NCBI GenBank assembly: GCA_963753545.1 | Contig: CAVWCQ010000009.1 | Location: forward strand, 121,712 to 185,711 | DNA from: CAVWCQ01 sp963753545 | Lineage (GTDB): Bacteria > Chloroflexota > Anaerolineae > Aggregatilineales > Aggregatilineaceae | Reading direction: 5' to 3' | Length of the DNA stretch: 64,000 nt | Shown here: piece after piece, positions 9,168 to 18,869 of the stretch | Position numbering within the stretch: position 1 is the stretch's first letter | Layout: every line of letters begins with the position of its first letter | Notes under the pieces: model-generated | Seen by the model: only the letters and a program-made list of their open reading frames with translations | Databases searched by the model: none | Told to the model about the DNA's origin: nothing | Position numbers and translations under genes: made by a program

Positions 9168-10418
9168 ATGAAACGTTTTCAACGATTGATTGTTGTCATT
9201 ATCTTGGCAACTTTGCTTTTATCTAGTGGTTCGCACATTACGAGCGCTCAAGATGGCGGTAACACTGCGCAGTTTATCCGGCAGGTGCTATCTGATCTGG
9301 GAACTAACTGCGCGAGTCTTGAGCATAATAGTGGCTGTTATGGATACCAGCAGGTACAGGCCGCGTTCTTGGACGCTGTTGAGGACGATTTCTTCTCGGA
9401 GCCAGCCGACCGAACCGATCTGACTTCACTTGTCACGATTGCTGGGTCTGAGATGAACGTTAAGGATGAAATCTGGGGCATTAGCATCCTGAAGGTCCAG
9501 GCCAACATTCACAACGCACTACCTGATGATCACCTCATTCTCCTATCACTTGGCGATATCACGCTGGAAAATGCGGTTGAACCAGAAACTGCCCTGTTGC
9601 CACTTGAACCAGTTATTATCACATCCATAGCTGATGCGCCGCTGTACAAAGCACCCGACGTATCCTCAGAACAACCAGCGATTGCTACAACTGGAACGTC
9701 GCTTGCAGTGGATGCTACCAACCCGGATGGTCAATGGTTGCGTACCGTTTACAATGATGGAGAACGGAACTGGTTGGCGTGGGTTAGCATTCAGTCGGTC
9801 GATCAAACAGTTGATCTCAGCAGCTTGCCCGTAATTGACAGTGACACCTACGCCCCTATGCAGAAGTTTTTCCTCCGCGGAGGCAGTGCTCATCCTGGAA
9901 CCGTGCCTTCAGTACTGCTCATGCAAGGACCAGCCGATACAGACGTCGATATCATGGTCAATGGAGCACCAATCCGAATCAGTTCAACGATTGTCTTACG
10001 CGTGCTACCCAACGGAAAATCGATGCGCCTGATCACGTTGTTTGGGATGGCGACCATCAATCCAGACACTCCAAATGAGTTTCTCGTCCCGCCAGGCTTC
10101 TTTACAGATATTTGCCTGTCAGACCCGGATGATTATGGTGGGTTAAATGGTGACAAGGACGACCAGATCGTGTCTTGCGATTGGTCAGGGCGCAAAGCTC
10201 TAACTCAGGGTGATCTCAATGACTTGGCCATGCTTGCCGAGCTACCTGAGAATGTTGTGAATTACCCCATTGAGATTCCAACGATTGCCCAGTCATCAGG
10301 AGTTGGTAGGGCCTTCGAGCGATTCTATTTTCATAACCCGAACGCGCTAAAGATCGCCAAGAAATTCTGCGACCAGGGCAAACTTCCAGAAGAAATTTGC
10401 CGCTATCTGTTCGACTAA
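9168..10418 (+). CDS. Secreted protein with SH3-like domain, function unknown
   Basis: 416 residues. The ATG at 9168 follows GGGAGG at good spacing and begins a clear signal peptide (MKRFQRLIVVIILATLLLSS, cleavage probably near SAQDGG). Codons upstream to 9102 are open but lack a ribosome site. Residues about 170-230 (LYKAPDVSSEQPAI ... WVSIQSV) look like a bacterial SH3 domain, often used for wall or glycan binding. Paired cysteines (for example NCASLEHNSGC) suggest disulfides. It is transcribed divergently from the polysaccharide genes and has its own terminator; a link to the extracellular matrix is only suggested by position. Confidence 0.8.
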   Translation: MKRFQRLIVVIILATLLLSSGSHITSAQDGGNTAQFIRQVLSDLGTNCASLEHNSGCYGYQQVQAAFLDAVEDDFFSEPADRTDLTSLVTIAGSEMNVKDEIWGISILKVQANIHNALPDDHLILLSLGDITLENAVEPETALLPLEPVIITSIADAPLYKAPDVSSEQPAIATTGTSLAVDATNPDGQWLRTVYNDGERNWLAWVSIQSVDQTVDLSSLPVIDSDTYAPMQKFFLRGGSAHPGTVPSVLLMQGPADTDVDIMVNGAPIRISSTIVLRVLPNGKSMRLITLFGMATINPDTPNEFLVPPGFFTDICLSDPDDYGGLNGDKDDQIVSCDWSGRKALTQGDLNDLAMLAELPENVVNYPIEIPTIAQSSGVGRAFERFYFHNPNALKIAKKFCDQGKLPEEICRYLFD

Positions 10419-10435
10419 CCCCGCATCTTCGTTTT

Positions 10436-10466
10436 TGAGAAGCCAGGAGTTCCCTGGCTTTTTTGT
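10436..10466 (+). terminator. Rho-independent terminator after the secreted-protein gene
   Basis: AGCCAGG (10441-10447) pairs with CCTGGCT (10453-10459), followed directly by TTTTTT. Confidence 0.85.
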
Positions 10467-10505
10467 TTATCCTAGAACGTGTTATGCCTTTATTTCGTCC
10501 CGATA

Positions 10506-10534
10506 TTGACGAATTAGAACATGCGTGCTATACT
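10506..10534 (+). promoter_or_regulatory. Strong sigma-70-like promoter with no obvious gene behind it
   Basis: TTGACG (10506-10511) and TATACT (10529-10534) are exactly 17 bases apart. The nearest convincing plus-strand gene begins at 11236, 700 bases on. The expected transcript would start near 10541 and run through the hairpin at 10705-10774, so a noncoding RNA is possible. Confidence 0.5.
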
Positions 10535-10704
10535 GATATCAGGTTGCCCATACCATTTTGTGCCTGATAGGCCAATGTTAGGAAATGGTTTGAACACCCC
10601 CTCAAAAACAATAGGGTCGCTGGTTGCTACGAGAAAAAAAGACCGAATAGTGAGTAACTTATAAGAATTTCCGGCTGCTGTAATATCATCGCAAATAATG
10701 AAAG

Positions 10705-10774
10705 TTGATCAGAAATGGCCCAAATACTTCTTTTTCCCCTGCTTTTTGCCATTTAAGGCCCCACTTCTGATCAA
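10705..10774 (+). repeat. Long imperfect inverted repeat (hairpin)
   Basis: TTGATCAGAAATGGCC (10705-10720) pairs with GGCCCCACTTCTGATCAA (10757-10774); the outer ten base pairs are perfect. The loop is about 36 bases and pyrimidine-rich. A 64-codon frame at 10698-10892 overlaps it, but its residues look random. Confidence 0.5.
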
Positions 10775-10792
10775 TTTGCTGAAATTTCGCCC

Positions 10793-11020
10793 TCATCGAA
10801 AGTGCATAACAGCCTCTAGATATACAGAGAGATTATTAAGCTTATCTCGAATGTCCCACGCATACGGATCCCAGTCTAAAATCTCCTCATAAACACGCTC
10901 AGCATCTTCAAAAGCGCCACGAGCTTCAAAAACCGTACGGCTAGCTCCTGCCAGGGCATATATGAAAACGAGAGTACCTCTGGCGTCCCATTTCGTTCCT
11001 CCTGATGATGGTCCATTGTA
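10793..11020 (-). pseudogene. Remnant of a TPR-like protein, no start codon
   Basis: On the minus strand between the stops at 11021 and 10793 an open frame of about 75 codons contains no methionine near its beginning. It reads as natural protein: FEARGAFEDAERVYEEIL then DWDPYAWDIRDKLNNL, the helix-pair pattern of tetratricopeptide repeats. It looks like the surviving C-terminal piece of a larger gene. Without a database search it remains tentative. Confidence 0.4.
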
Positions 11021-11235
11021 CTATCACTCGGAGCAACGGTTACTCTATTTTAGTGGGGCCACACCAAACCCGCTGCCGACTGAGAAATCGACAGGCAGGT
11101 CATTTTATCGTATTATCCAGAAATTAATTTCCTCCGAAAACAGCGTTAGGAAACTGGCAATTCTGGCGGCGCTTTGAAGCTCATCCGCTCGGGGGCACGT
11201 GAGGTACTGTTGGGTTGAAAACGAGGGGGAACGGG

Positions 11236-12435
11236 ATGCGTGACATAACCATGACGCGGCGCGGCGCTTTATGGGTAACTTATGCAATTTATGTAACGAT
11301 TGGTTTCCTGAGCGCGGTGCTTGGTCCCGCGCTCGATGATTTGGCCGAACAGGTGGGCAGTACCGAGAGCGCAATTGGCATTCTGTTGACGGCTAACTTT
11401 CTCGGCGCATTAATCGCGCAGGCCAGCGTTGGGCCGCTCATGGATCGTTTTGGCCCGCGCCCACTGCTGCTTGCCGGATTGGCCCTATCCACGCTTGGCA
11501 CGTTCGGGATTCTACTCAGCCCAGGACTCTGGATGATTGTCCTGGCAGGCGTTATCTTCGGGACTGGGTTTGGCACACTGGATACAGGATCAAACGTGCT
11601 GGTGGCGGAACTCTATACCGATCACAACGTCTCAGTGCTGAATTCGCTGCACCTGTTTTTCGGCATAGGATCGGTGCTGTCGCCCGCGGTAGCGGCGCAA
11701 GCCCTGGATTGGTCCAATTCCGCGATCCCGGCAATCTGGATAGGGTTTATCATGCTGCTGGTACTCTGGCCAGGGATTCTGCGCCTACCGGCACGGGTTA
11801 TCCATCCGGAAGTAGAAGCTGCCCGTATTCAACTGGGCAAATTCAGCTACAGGAGTGTGCTGTTATGGGGTCTGGGGGGACTGCTGCTGCTCTATGTCTC
11901 CGCGGAGATGGGCTTGAGTGCCTGGATGACGCAGTATGTGGAGGATTCGACCCCACTCTCGAAAGTAGCGGGGGCACAAATCACCTCGATCTACTGGCTG
12001 GCTCTGACAGTAGGCCGGCTGGCGGGTATTCAGTGGGGAAAACGATTGGGTGGAGATGCCGTACTGCTCATCTGTTTGATCGGTTCGCTGGCGGGGGCCG
12101 TACTGCTAGCGGCGGGATCGGGGATCGCGGCACTGACCGTGATCGGCGCGATGGTCGTCGGCTTTTTCTTTGGCCCCATCTATCCCACCGTGATTGCAGT
12201 GGCAACGGCAACGTTCCGCAATGGTCCCGGCAAAGCGGCGAGCCTGGTTGCAGCACTGGCGAGCCTGGGTGGGATGATTGGCCCGGCGCTGCAAGGCGTA
12301 CTGCTGAATGAGGTCAGCCCGGTGTCGAGCATTATCTTTGTGGTAGCTCAGTGTGTGGCATTGTTGATACTCCACGGTGCGCTGCGGCGTCAGCAGCGAG
12401 AAATCCGCAGCGTGCAGGCAGGTGTGGCATCCTAG
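11236..12435 (+). CDS. MFS transporter, probable sugar permease of the rhamnose module
   Basis: About 399 residues with 12 predicted membrane segments. The MFS loop-2/3 signature is visible as GPLMDRFGPRPLLLAG (about residue 75-90). The ATG at 11236 follows GAGGGGG at proper spacing; the TTG at 11215 is a poorer choice. It lies 101 bases upstream of rhaB in the same direction, and resembles fucose-permease-like MFS proteins. Uptake of L-rhamnose is inferred from the neighbours only. Confidence 0.82.
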   Translation: MRDITMTRRGALWVTYAIYVTIGFLSAVLGPALDDLAEQVGSTESAIGILLTANFLGALIAQASVGPLMDRFGPRPLLLAGLALSTLGTFGILLSPGLWMIVLAGVIFGTGFGTLDTGSNVLVAELYTDHNVSVLNSLHLFFGIGSVLSPAVAAQALDWSNSAIPAIWIGFIMLLVLWPGILRLPARVIHPEVEAARIQLGKFSYRSVLLWGLGGLLLLYVSAEMGLSAWMTQYVEDSTPLSKVAGAQITSIYWLALTVGRLAGIQWGKRLGGDAVLLICLIGSLAGAVLLAAGSGIAALTVIGAMVVGFFFGPIYPTVIAVATATFRNGPGKAASLVAALASLGGMIGPALQGVLLNEVSPVSSIIFVVAQCVALLILHGALRRQQREIRSVQAGVAS

Positions 12436-12536
12436 TATTATGCTGACTCTTGGGGTTGTTGTATAACGGACCAACGAAACGGCGCGCATGGATCAGCAGT
12501 AGTCTAACTCCTGAGCTTGCCTATAGAGGTATTCGC

Positions 12537-13979
12537 ATGAAAGAGTGCCATGTCATTGCGGTGGATTTAGGCGCAGAATCGGGGCGCGTGATGGATGTCG
12601 GGTTTGATGGGCAGACTTTGACACAAACCGAAGTCAGGCGCTTCGCCAACACCCCAGTTCGCGTTCACAACACACTGTATTGGGATATTCTACGGCTGTG
12701 GCACGAAATTCAAGCTGGGATTGAGCAAGTCCCTGCCGGAGCTTGCAGCATTGGAGTTGATTCCTGGGGAGTCGATTTTAGCCTTCTTGATCGAGACGGG
12801 ACTCTGATCGGAAACCCTGTCCATTATCGTGATGCTCGAACCGATGGTTTAATGGAATGGGTCTTTGAGCGTGTACCGCGTGCCACCATCTTTGAGCGCA
12901 CGGGTATCCAGTTTATGCAGTTAAACACGCTTTACCAGATCGCCAGTCTGGTCAAAAATAACAGCCCCCTGCTTGGATCAGCTCAAACATACCTTTCCCT
13001 CCCTGACCTCTTCACATACTGGTTATCGGGTGAGATAGGCTGTGAGTTTACCCACGCAACCACAACTCAGTTGGTAAATCCGCGCACAGGCGATTGGGAT
13101 CGTGAGACAATGACTGAAGTGGGCATCCCAGCTCATATTTTCCCAGCGATCATCCCCCCTGGCAGTTGTCGTGGTACGTATCAGAGGATGCAGGTCATAG
13201 CGCCCACGACCCACGACACAGCCTCGGCTGTGGTTGCGGTACCAACGCTCACCGAAAACTTCGCCTATTTGAGTAGTGGAACGTGGAGTCTAATTGGTTT
13301 GGAAGTGACACAACCCATCATCAACGAGGCGGTTGCGGCGGCAAACGTAACCAACGAAGGTGGCTTCCAAAACACATTTCGGTTCTTGAAAAACGTCGTG
13401 GGACTGTGGATTATCCAACAGTGCCGGGCAACATGGTCGGCTGAGGGAGCAGATTATTCTTATGACCAGCTTACGTCTCAGGCCGCCGAATCCGAACCGT
13501 TCCGCAGCCTGATTGATCCTGATTCGCCCGATTTCCTGCCTCCCGGAGATATGCCCTCCCGTATCCGAGCCTTTTGCCGCAAAACCGATCAAGCAGAGCC
13601 GGAAACGGTGGGGCAGATCACGCGCGCCGTATTTGAAAGCCTTGCCCTCAAATACCGGGTCGTCCTCGATCATTTGATTGAACTGGCGAACAAACCGGTT
13701 GATCGTCTGCACATTATTGGCGGGGGAGGCCGCAATCAATTGTTGAGCCAGATGACTGCCGACGCGACAGGAAAGGAGGTTGTCGTTGGACCCTATGAAG
13801 CAACCGCGCTGGGGAATGCCATTGTCCAGCTTATCGCCCTCGGTGAAATCGAAAGTCTGGCGAAGGCCCGCGAAATTTTGAGCGGCACGCCAGAAAAATT
13901 TCAGTTTAAACCTCAACAAACGGCGGCCTGGGATGAGGCGCTGTCTCGTTTCAAAAGTTTATGTGATCAAAGCCAATGA
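12537..13979 (+). CDS. rhaB: L-rhamnulokinase
   Basis: 480 residues, close to the family length. The FGGY/ASKHA fold begins with the phosphate-binding AVDLGAESGRVM. Typical RhaB blocks follow: GVDSWGVDFSLLDRDG, NPVHYRDARTDGLM and GIQFMQLNTLYQI. The ATG at 12537 is preceded by AGAGGT; the open frame before it has no ribosome site. The enzyme phosphorylates L-rhamnulose at O-1. The next gene encodes the isomerase that makes its substrate. Confidence 0.93.
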   Translation: MKECHVIAVDLGAESGRVMDVGFDGQTLTQTEVRRFANTPVRVHNTLYWDILRLWHEIQAGIEQVPAGACSIGVDSWGVDFSLLDRDGTLIGNPVHYRDARTDGLMEWVFERVPRATIFERTGIQFMQLNTLYQIASLVKNNSPLLGSAQTYLSLPDLFTYWLSGEIGCEFTHATTTQLVNPRTGDWDRETMTEVGIPAHIFPAIIPPGSCRGTYQRMQVIAPTTHDTASAVVAVPTLTENFAYLSSGTWSLIGLEVTQPIINEAVAAANVTNEGGFQNTFRFLKNVVGLWIIQQCRATWSAEGADYSYDQLTSQAAESEPFRSLIDPDSPDFLPPGDMPSRIRAFCRKTDQAEPETVGQITRAVFESLALKYRVVLDHLIELANKPVDRLHIIGGGGRNQLLSQMTADATGKEVVVGPYEATALGNAIVQLIALGEIESLAKAREILSGTPEKFQFKPQQTAAWDEALSRFKSLCDQSQ

Positions 13980-14006
13980 ACCGCTCTACCAACAGGAGAG
14001 TCTCAA

Positions 14007-15284
14007 ATGGGCAGTAATCCCACAAGTACGCAGATTAACGCGGCCTATGAATTGGCGCGGGAACGGTATGCGTTGCTGGGCGTTGATACCGATCAGGCGC
14101 TCGAAAAACTGGCCCGGGTGGCGATTAGCTTACACTGCTGGCAGGGAGACGATGTTGGCGGCTTTGAAAACCCGGACGCAGCGCTGGGCGGCGGTATTGC
14201 GACAACCGGAAATTATCCGGGCAAAGCACGGACGGCAGATGAACTGCGCCGCGATCTGAATCTGGCCTACCGCCTGATTCCGGGAACCCACCGCCTCAAC
14301 CTGCACGCCATTTACGCCGAAACAGATGGCCGAAAAGTGGAGCGTAATGCACTGCTGCCGGAGCATTTCCACGCGTGGGCAGACTGGGCTAAAGAGAACA
14401 AACACGGGATTGACTTTAACCCGACCTGTTTTTCACACCCTCTGGCGGAGAGCGGTTTTACCCTGAGCAGCCCCGATCCGGCAGTTCGCCAGTTCTGGAT
14501 CGAACACTGCATCGCCTGCCGCAAGATCGGAGAATACTTCGGTAAAACGTTAGGAACGCCATGCATCACGAATATCTGGATACCGGACGGCTATAAAGAT
14601 ACCCCGGTTGATCGCAAAAGACCCCGCGATCTGCTCAAGGACTCCTTAGACAAAGTTCTCGCAGAACCGCTTTCGAAGGCGTACAATTTGGATTCAGTAG
14701 AAGGTAAACTCTTTGGGCTTGGCTCGGAAAGTTACGTTGTTGGTTCACATGAGTTTTACCTGGCTTACGCAATCATCAAAAAAACCTTGTTAACGCTGGA
14801 CAGCGGCCACTTTCATCCTACCGAAACTATCTCGGATAAGATTTCCTCCGTGCTGATGGTTGTGGACGAACTGCTGCTGCATGTCAGCCGGGGCGTCCGT
14901 TGGGACAGCGATCATGTCGTGACGCTGACCGACGATCTACAGGCCATTATGCAGGAAGTTGTCCGGGGGGGCTACTTGCCGCGAGTGCACATTGGCCTCG
15001 ATTACTTTGATGCGAGCATCAACCGGATTGCCGCCTGGGTGATTGGCACTCGAAACGCACTGCGAGCACTGCTGATGGCGTTTTTGGAGCCGCTGCAGAC
15101 GATGCAGGAATTAGAAATTGCCAGAGATTATTCGACGCGGCTGGCTCTGCTCGAAGACCTGAAAGGGTTGCCTTTCGGTGCCGTGTGGGATGCCTACTGC
15201 TTGCAGCACGATGTGCCCGCCGGTATTGGCTTTATGGATGAGATCAAGGAATACGAAAAGTGCGTTCTCGCTCAGAGAGCATAG
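14007..15284 (+). CDS. rhaA: L-rhamnose isomerase
   Basis: 425 residues, near the length of E. coli RhaA, with matching blocks throughout: ISLHCWQGDDVGGFE, LNLHAIYAETDG, GIDFNPTCFSHPLAESGFTL and NIWIPDGYKDTPVDR. These carry the metal- and substrate-binding residues of the TIM-barrel family. It converts L-rhamnose to L-rhamnulose. CAGGAGA precedes the ATG, and the gene begins 27 bases after rhaB and ends 21 bases before the aldolase gene, so the three form one transcript. Confidence 0.95.
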   Translation: MGSNPTSTQINAAYELARERYALLGVDTDQALEKLARVAISLHCWQGDDVGGFENPDAALGGGIATTGNYPGKARTADELRRDLNLAYRLIPGTHRLNLHAIYAETDGRKVERNALLPEHFHAWADWAKENKHGIDFNPTCFSHPLAESGFTLSSPDPAVRQFWIEHCIACRKIGEYFGKTLGTPCITNIWIPDGYKDTPVDRKRPRDLLKDSLDKVLAEPLSKAYNLDSVEGKLFGLGSESYVVGSHEFYLAYAIIKKTLLTLDSGHFHPTETISDKISSVLMVVDELLLHVSRGVRWDSDHVVTLTDDLQAIMQEVVRGGYLPRVHIGLDYFDASINRIAAWVIGTRNALRALLMAFLEPLQTMQELEIARDYSTRLALLEDLKGLPFGAVWDAYCLQHDVPAGIGFMDEIKEYEKCVLAQRA

Positions 15285-15305
15285 AGAGGAAACCGCCAGA
15301 CCGTT

Positions 15306-16592
15306 ATGGAACTTAATGTGATTGATCCCCGTGAACAGCTTGTTGAGATCATGAACCGCATCTACTACATGGGTATGACAACACTTTCGGGCGGGAACTT
15401 ATCGATTAAAGACGATAGCGGCGATATGTGGATCACGCCTGCTGGGGTGGACAAGGGAAATTTGAAGGCCAACGACATTATCTGTGTCAAAGCTGGTGGG
15501 GCAGTTGAGGGACCGCACAAACCCTCCTCGGAATATCCTTTTCACCAGGCTATCTATGCGCGGCGGCCCGATCTGAAGGCGATTGTGCACGCCCACCCTT
15601 CAGCCCTGGTCTCATTCAGCATCGCCCATCAGATCCCGAACACGGCGATCATTCCCCATGCCCAACGCATCTGCGGAGCTGTTGGCTACGCTCCTTACGC
15701 GCTGACTGGCAGCACACAGCTTGGGTCCATTATCGCGGCCACCTTTGCCGAAGGTTTTAACACGGTGCTGCTGGAGAATCATGGCATCGCAGCAGGCGGC
15801 AAAAACCTGCTGGAAGCCTTCCAGCGTCTTGAAACGCTTGACTTCTGCGCACGGACTCTGCTCAAAGCGGGGAGCATGGGGTCGATCACGATTCTGACTG
15901 AGGAACAACTCGCGCTTTTTGATGAACCGTTCCATCTGCTACCGGAATTTGTGCCAGATCCTCAATCCAGCCATGAGCGCACACTGCGCAAACAGGCCGT
16001 CGAGATTGTACACCGAGCCTATGATCGCCAATTGATGTTCAGCACCAAAGGCGTCGTGTCTGCCCGCGTTGATGAAACGAGTTTTCTGATCACGCCAACA
16101 GGAATTGACCGCCATCGTCTAGAACCTGAAGATCTTGTACTGATCCATGATGGGCAACGCGAACAGGGGAAGATTCCCAGTCGATCCGTTCGTTTGCACC
16201 GGGCAATTTATGAGCGCCATCCCCACATTCAATCGGTGATAACGGCGCAACCGCCCCATGCGACAGCATTCGCGATCAGCTCTGCTGTGTTTGACACAAA
16301 GACTATTCCCGAAAGTTATATCATGCTGCGCCAGATCCTGATGATCCCGCACGGGATGCAGGTTATGGAGCCGGAACGGATTGCATCGTGCATTTCGCAG
16401 CGTGTACCCGTCGTCCTGATCCAAAATGATTGCATTCTGACCACTGGCGGCAGCATTTTACAAGCCTTTGATCGCCTGGAAGTGGCCGAGTTTAGCGCGC
16501 GGGCGCTTATTGAAACGGGGAGCATTGGTCGCCTGATCCCCATTGGAGACGACGAAATTCGCGATCTGGATAGGGCATTTGCCTTGCCCTGA
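15306..16592 (+). CDS. Tandem class II aldolase protein; second domain catalytically degenerate (probable rhamnulose-1-phosphate aldolase)
   Basis: 428 residues made of two class II aldolase/adducin domains of about 210 each; the usual rhamnulose- or fuculose-1-phosphate aldolase is a single domain. The first has the zinc site HAHP (His95, His97) and NHG (His159) plus the catalytic Glu in SSEYPFH (Glu76). At equivalent places the second has TAQP (Thr313, Gln315), an Asp in QNDC and a Ser (294), so all four key residues are gone. From its place behind rhaBA it most likely splits L-rhamnulose-1-phosphate into DHAP and L-lactaldehyde. The degenerate half may be structural. Confidence 0.85.
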   Translation: MELNVIDPREQLVEIMNRIYYMGMTTLSGGNLSIKDDSGDMWITPAGVDKGNLKANDIICVKAGGAVEGPHKPSSEYPFHQAIYARRPDLKAIVHAHPSALVSFSIAHQIPNTAIIPHAQRICGAVGYAPYALTGSTQLGSIIAATFAEGFNTVLLENHGIAAGGKNLLEAFQRLETLDFCARTLLKAGSMGSITILTEEQLALFDEPFHLLPEFVPDPQSSHERTLRKQAVEIVHRAYDRQLMFSTKGVVSARVDETSFLITPTGIDRHRLEPEDLVLIHDGQREQGKIPSRSVRLHRAIYERHPHIQSVITAQPPHATAFAISSAVFDTKTIPESYIMLRQILMIPHGMQVMEPERIASCISQRVPVVLIQNDCILTTGGSILQAFDRLEVAEFSARALIETGSIGRLIPIGDDEIRDLDRAFALP

Positions 16593-16661
16593 TCGACTTT
16601 CGCAGCGGGAAACCAGATTCACAAACTGGTGTCTTGTCTCCACATGCCTCACGAGTATTTT

Positions 16662-16699
16662 GAGCGTGTGATTGTGCCTGTCTGCGAATCACACCGCTC
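16662..16699. terminator. Hairpin between the converging rhamnose and galactokinase operons
   Basis: GAGCGTGTGATT (16662-16673) pairs with AATCACACCGCTC (16687-16699) with one bulge. It lies between two convergent stop codons; no long T-run, so it may be bidirectional or only partly effective. Confidence 0.45.
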
Positions 16700-17849
16700 A
16701 CCCTTCCAGCACGCCAGCTCCTGGAGCAGGAAAAACTGGATAGACATTGGGATTGATTTGTGTTGCCGCCGTATATCTGGCCTGAACATGCTGCGCGAAG
16801 TCGGCTACGCATTCGCGATGAACAAAAGCGACCATACACCCGCCAAATCCGGCCCCAGCCTGCCGCGCCCCGATCACACCGGGACCGCTCAACATCGCGC
16901 CCATCATGGTTTCCATCGCCGGGATGGTTATTTCGTAGAGATCACGCGCTCCGGCAAACGATGCCGCTGCCAACCTGCCGATTTCCCTTTCGTCACAGGT
17001 GGAGAGCGCTTTTGCCAGGGCCAATACGCGCTGATTCTCCTCGACGATAAAGCGCACTCGTTTCGCCACAATCTCGGGAAGGTCGGTACCGTCAAGCTGG
17101 TCGATGGTCGCCACATCCCGCAGCGCTTTGACGCTCAGCCGCGCCGCACCGTCTTCACACTGGGCGCGCCGCTCAGCATATTCTGACCCGCTTAACTCCC
17201 GTTTGGCCTGCGTGTTGCAGATCACAACCTGGATACTGGGATCAATAAAAATCGCTTCGCTGGTCAAGGATCGGCAGTCCAACAACACCGCATGTCCAGC
17301 CTGTCCCAGCGCCGACGTGTATTGATCGAGGATGCCGCAGTTGACGCCGACAAACGTGTTTTCGGCCTTTTGACACAGCAAGGCAAGCTGCACTGGCTCC
17401 ATCTTCCAGCCTGCCAGCGTCCTGAACAACACAGCCGAGGCGACCTCAAGGGCCGCCGACGAACTCAGCCCGCTGCCGAAGGGCACAGTGCTGTGAATCA
17501 GGCCGTTAAAGCCGCGCACATCATACCCGGACTCCTTGAGAATCGCGGCGACGCCCTTTATGTAATTCGCCCAGAGAACGGTCGTATCGCGCCGCAAATC
17601 ATCCAGGTCAAATTCCAGGCAGCCTTCGGCATTCATCGAACAAATTGATACCTTACGATCCGAACGGGGTGCAGCCGCGATCCAGGTGCTGCGGTCGATA
17701 GTCATGGTGAGGACATACCCCTGGTTGTAATCCGTGTGGCTGCCCATTAAATCGACACGCCCTGGGGCCTGAACCCAGACGGTTGGCTCGCTGCCAAATA
17801 CGCCGCTGAAACGTTTAACAATCTGAGCCTTTCGTTCGGATGTGGTCAT
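16698..17849 (-). CDS. galK: Galactokinase-like GHMP kinase
   Basis: 383 residues. The galactokinase signature PGRVDLMGSHTDYNQGYVL is at residues about 30-48. The GHMP ATP-binding loop VPFGSGLSSSAALEVASA lies near 127, and the C-terminal motif GARQAGAGFGGCMVAF is present. It should phosphorylate galactose or a related sugar at C-1. The start overlaps the stop of the URO-D-like gene by four bases (ATGA), which makes it the last gene of a five-gene operon headed by the glycyl-radical activase. In that setting the true substrate could be a galactose derivative rather than galactose itself. Confidence 0.88.
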   Translation of the reverse strand: MTTSERKAQIVKRFSGVFGSEPTVWVQAPGRVDLMGSHTDYNQGYVLTMTIDRSTWIAAAPRSDRKVSICSMNAEGCLEFDLDDLRRDTTVLWANYIKGVAAILKESGYDVRGFNGLIHSTVPFGSGLSSSAALEVASAVLFRTLAGWKMEPVQLALLCQKAENTFVGVNCGILDQYTSALGQAGHAVLLDCRSLTSEAIFIDPSIQVVICNTQAKRELSGSEYAERRAQCEDGAARLSVKALRDVATIDQLDGTDLPEIVAKRVRFIVEENQRVLALAKALSTCDEREIGRLAAASFAGARDLYEITIPAMETMMGAMLSGPGVIGARQAGAGFGGCMVAFVHRECVADFAQHVQARYTAATQINPNVYPVFPAPGAGVLEG

Positions 17850-18859
17850 AAAATCCTCCCCATAGTTTCCAGGAATACTTCAACATTTTCGGTTGGAATA
17901 TCAACCATCATGCGGTGCGAGGGAGATACGACCATTCCTGTTCGATCTGGCGCAAGGATGCTGATCGCTTTCAACACGGCTTCTTTGACCTCGCCTGGCG
18001 TTCCACCAGGCAGAACGGTTTGCGTCGATACACCGCCATAAAAAGACAGCTTGCCCGCAAATGTCTCATGCAGCCACTGGTGATCGATGACTTCCGGCTG
18101 GACAGGGTTCAGGGTCGTCAGGCCAATTTCGACCAGATCGGGCAGAATTTTGGCAATCTGTCCGTCGGAGTGCATCAGAATGGGCAGCCCTGCTTCGCGG
18201 AAGGGGGCGAACAGCCGCGCCAGCCGGGGTTTGATTAAGGCCCGCCACGTGTTGGGCGAGAATAGTAGATTTTTTTGCGCGCCGTAATCGTCGCCAAAGT
18301 AACCGCCATCCATCCCCAACGTTATAAACCGCCGGATCAGCGCCAGTTGGATTTCGGTAATGCGATCCAACAAGTCGGCGGCGAAGCCCGGATCGGCAGC
18401 TATATCGATCAGGAATTTCTCGAAGCCGCGCAGGACCCACGCTCGCTCGAACAGCGCAAAGCCAAAGTTGGGCGTAATGAAGTGTTCTCCCTGGTCGGCG
18501 CTGATGATGCGCGCGGCCTCGTCCAGCAGATGCGGATCATGCGGGTCGGGCCAGGGGAACTGGTCCAGATCATCCGTTTCCGCCAAAGGACAATAGCCTG
18601 GGAAATAGCCCTCTTCCTGGGTGTCGAAACCTACGCCCCACCAGTCATAGCGAATCTTTCCATCGGTGCTGAGACGCGACGGAAAGGAGAGATCAACGCG
18701 GATCATATGGTTGTCCAGCCGCGCGGGGAGTTCTGCCAACGTAACATTAAAATGCGCGGCTAACTTCTCGCCCATCGCTTTGGTATAGCCAATCTGCGTG
18801 GGAAGGCGATCAACGGGTTCATGGCAAACAGCACACCGCATGCGCTCTTTATGGTTCAT
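17846..18859 (-). CDS. URO-D-superfamily protein (uroporphyrinogen decarboxylase-like), not haem synthesis
   Basis: 337 residues with the URO-D TIM-barrel pattern: ILMHSDGQIAKILPDLVEIG, LNPVQPEVIDHQWL, SFYGGVSTQTVLPGGTPGEV and VSPSHRMMVDIP. Members of the wider superfamily include corrinoid methyltransferases whose zinc site is H-x-C; here the corresponding stretch is H-S-D-G, so the zinc ligand is missing. No porphyrin or corrinoid genes are nearby. Its neighbours are a glycyl radical enzyme, a LacI regulator and a sugar kinase, so a role in converting the imported substrate is likely but undefined. Confidence 0.85.
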   Translation of the reverse strand: MNHKERMRCAVCHEPVDRLPTQIGYTKAMGEKLAAHFNVTLAELPARLDNHMIRVDLSFPSRLSTDGKIRYDWWGVGFDTQEEGYFPGYCPLAETDDLDQFPWPDPHDPHLLDEAARIISADQGEHFITPNFGFALFERAWVLRGFEKFLIDIAADPGFAADLLDRITEIQLALIRRFITLGMDGGYFGDDYGAQKNLLFSPNTWRALIKPRLARLFAPFREAGLPILMHSDGQIAKILPDLVEIGLTTLNPVQPEVIDHQWLHETFAGKLSFYGGVSTQTVLPGGTPGEVKEAVLKAISILAPDRTGMVVSPSHRMMVDIPTENVEVFLETMGRIL

Positions 18860-18869
18860 AGCCAGCCTT

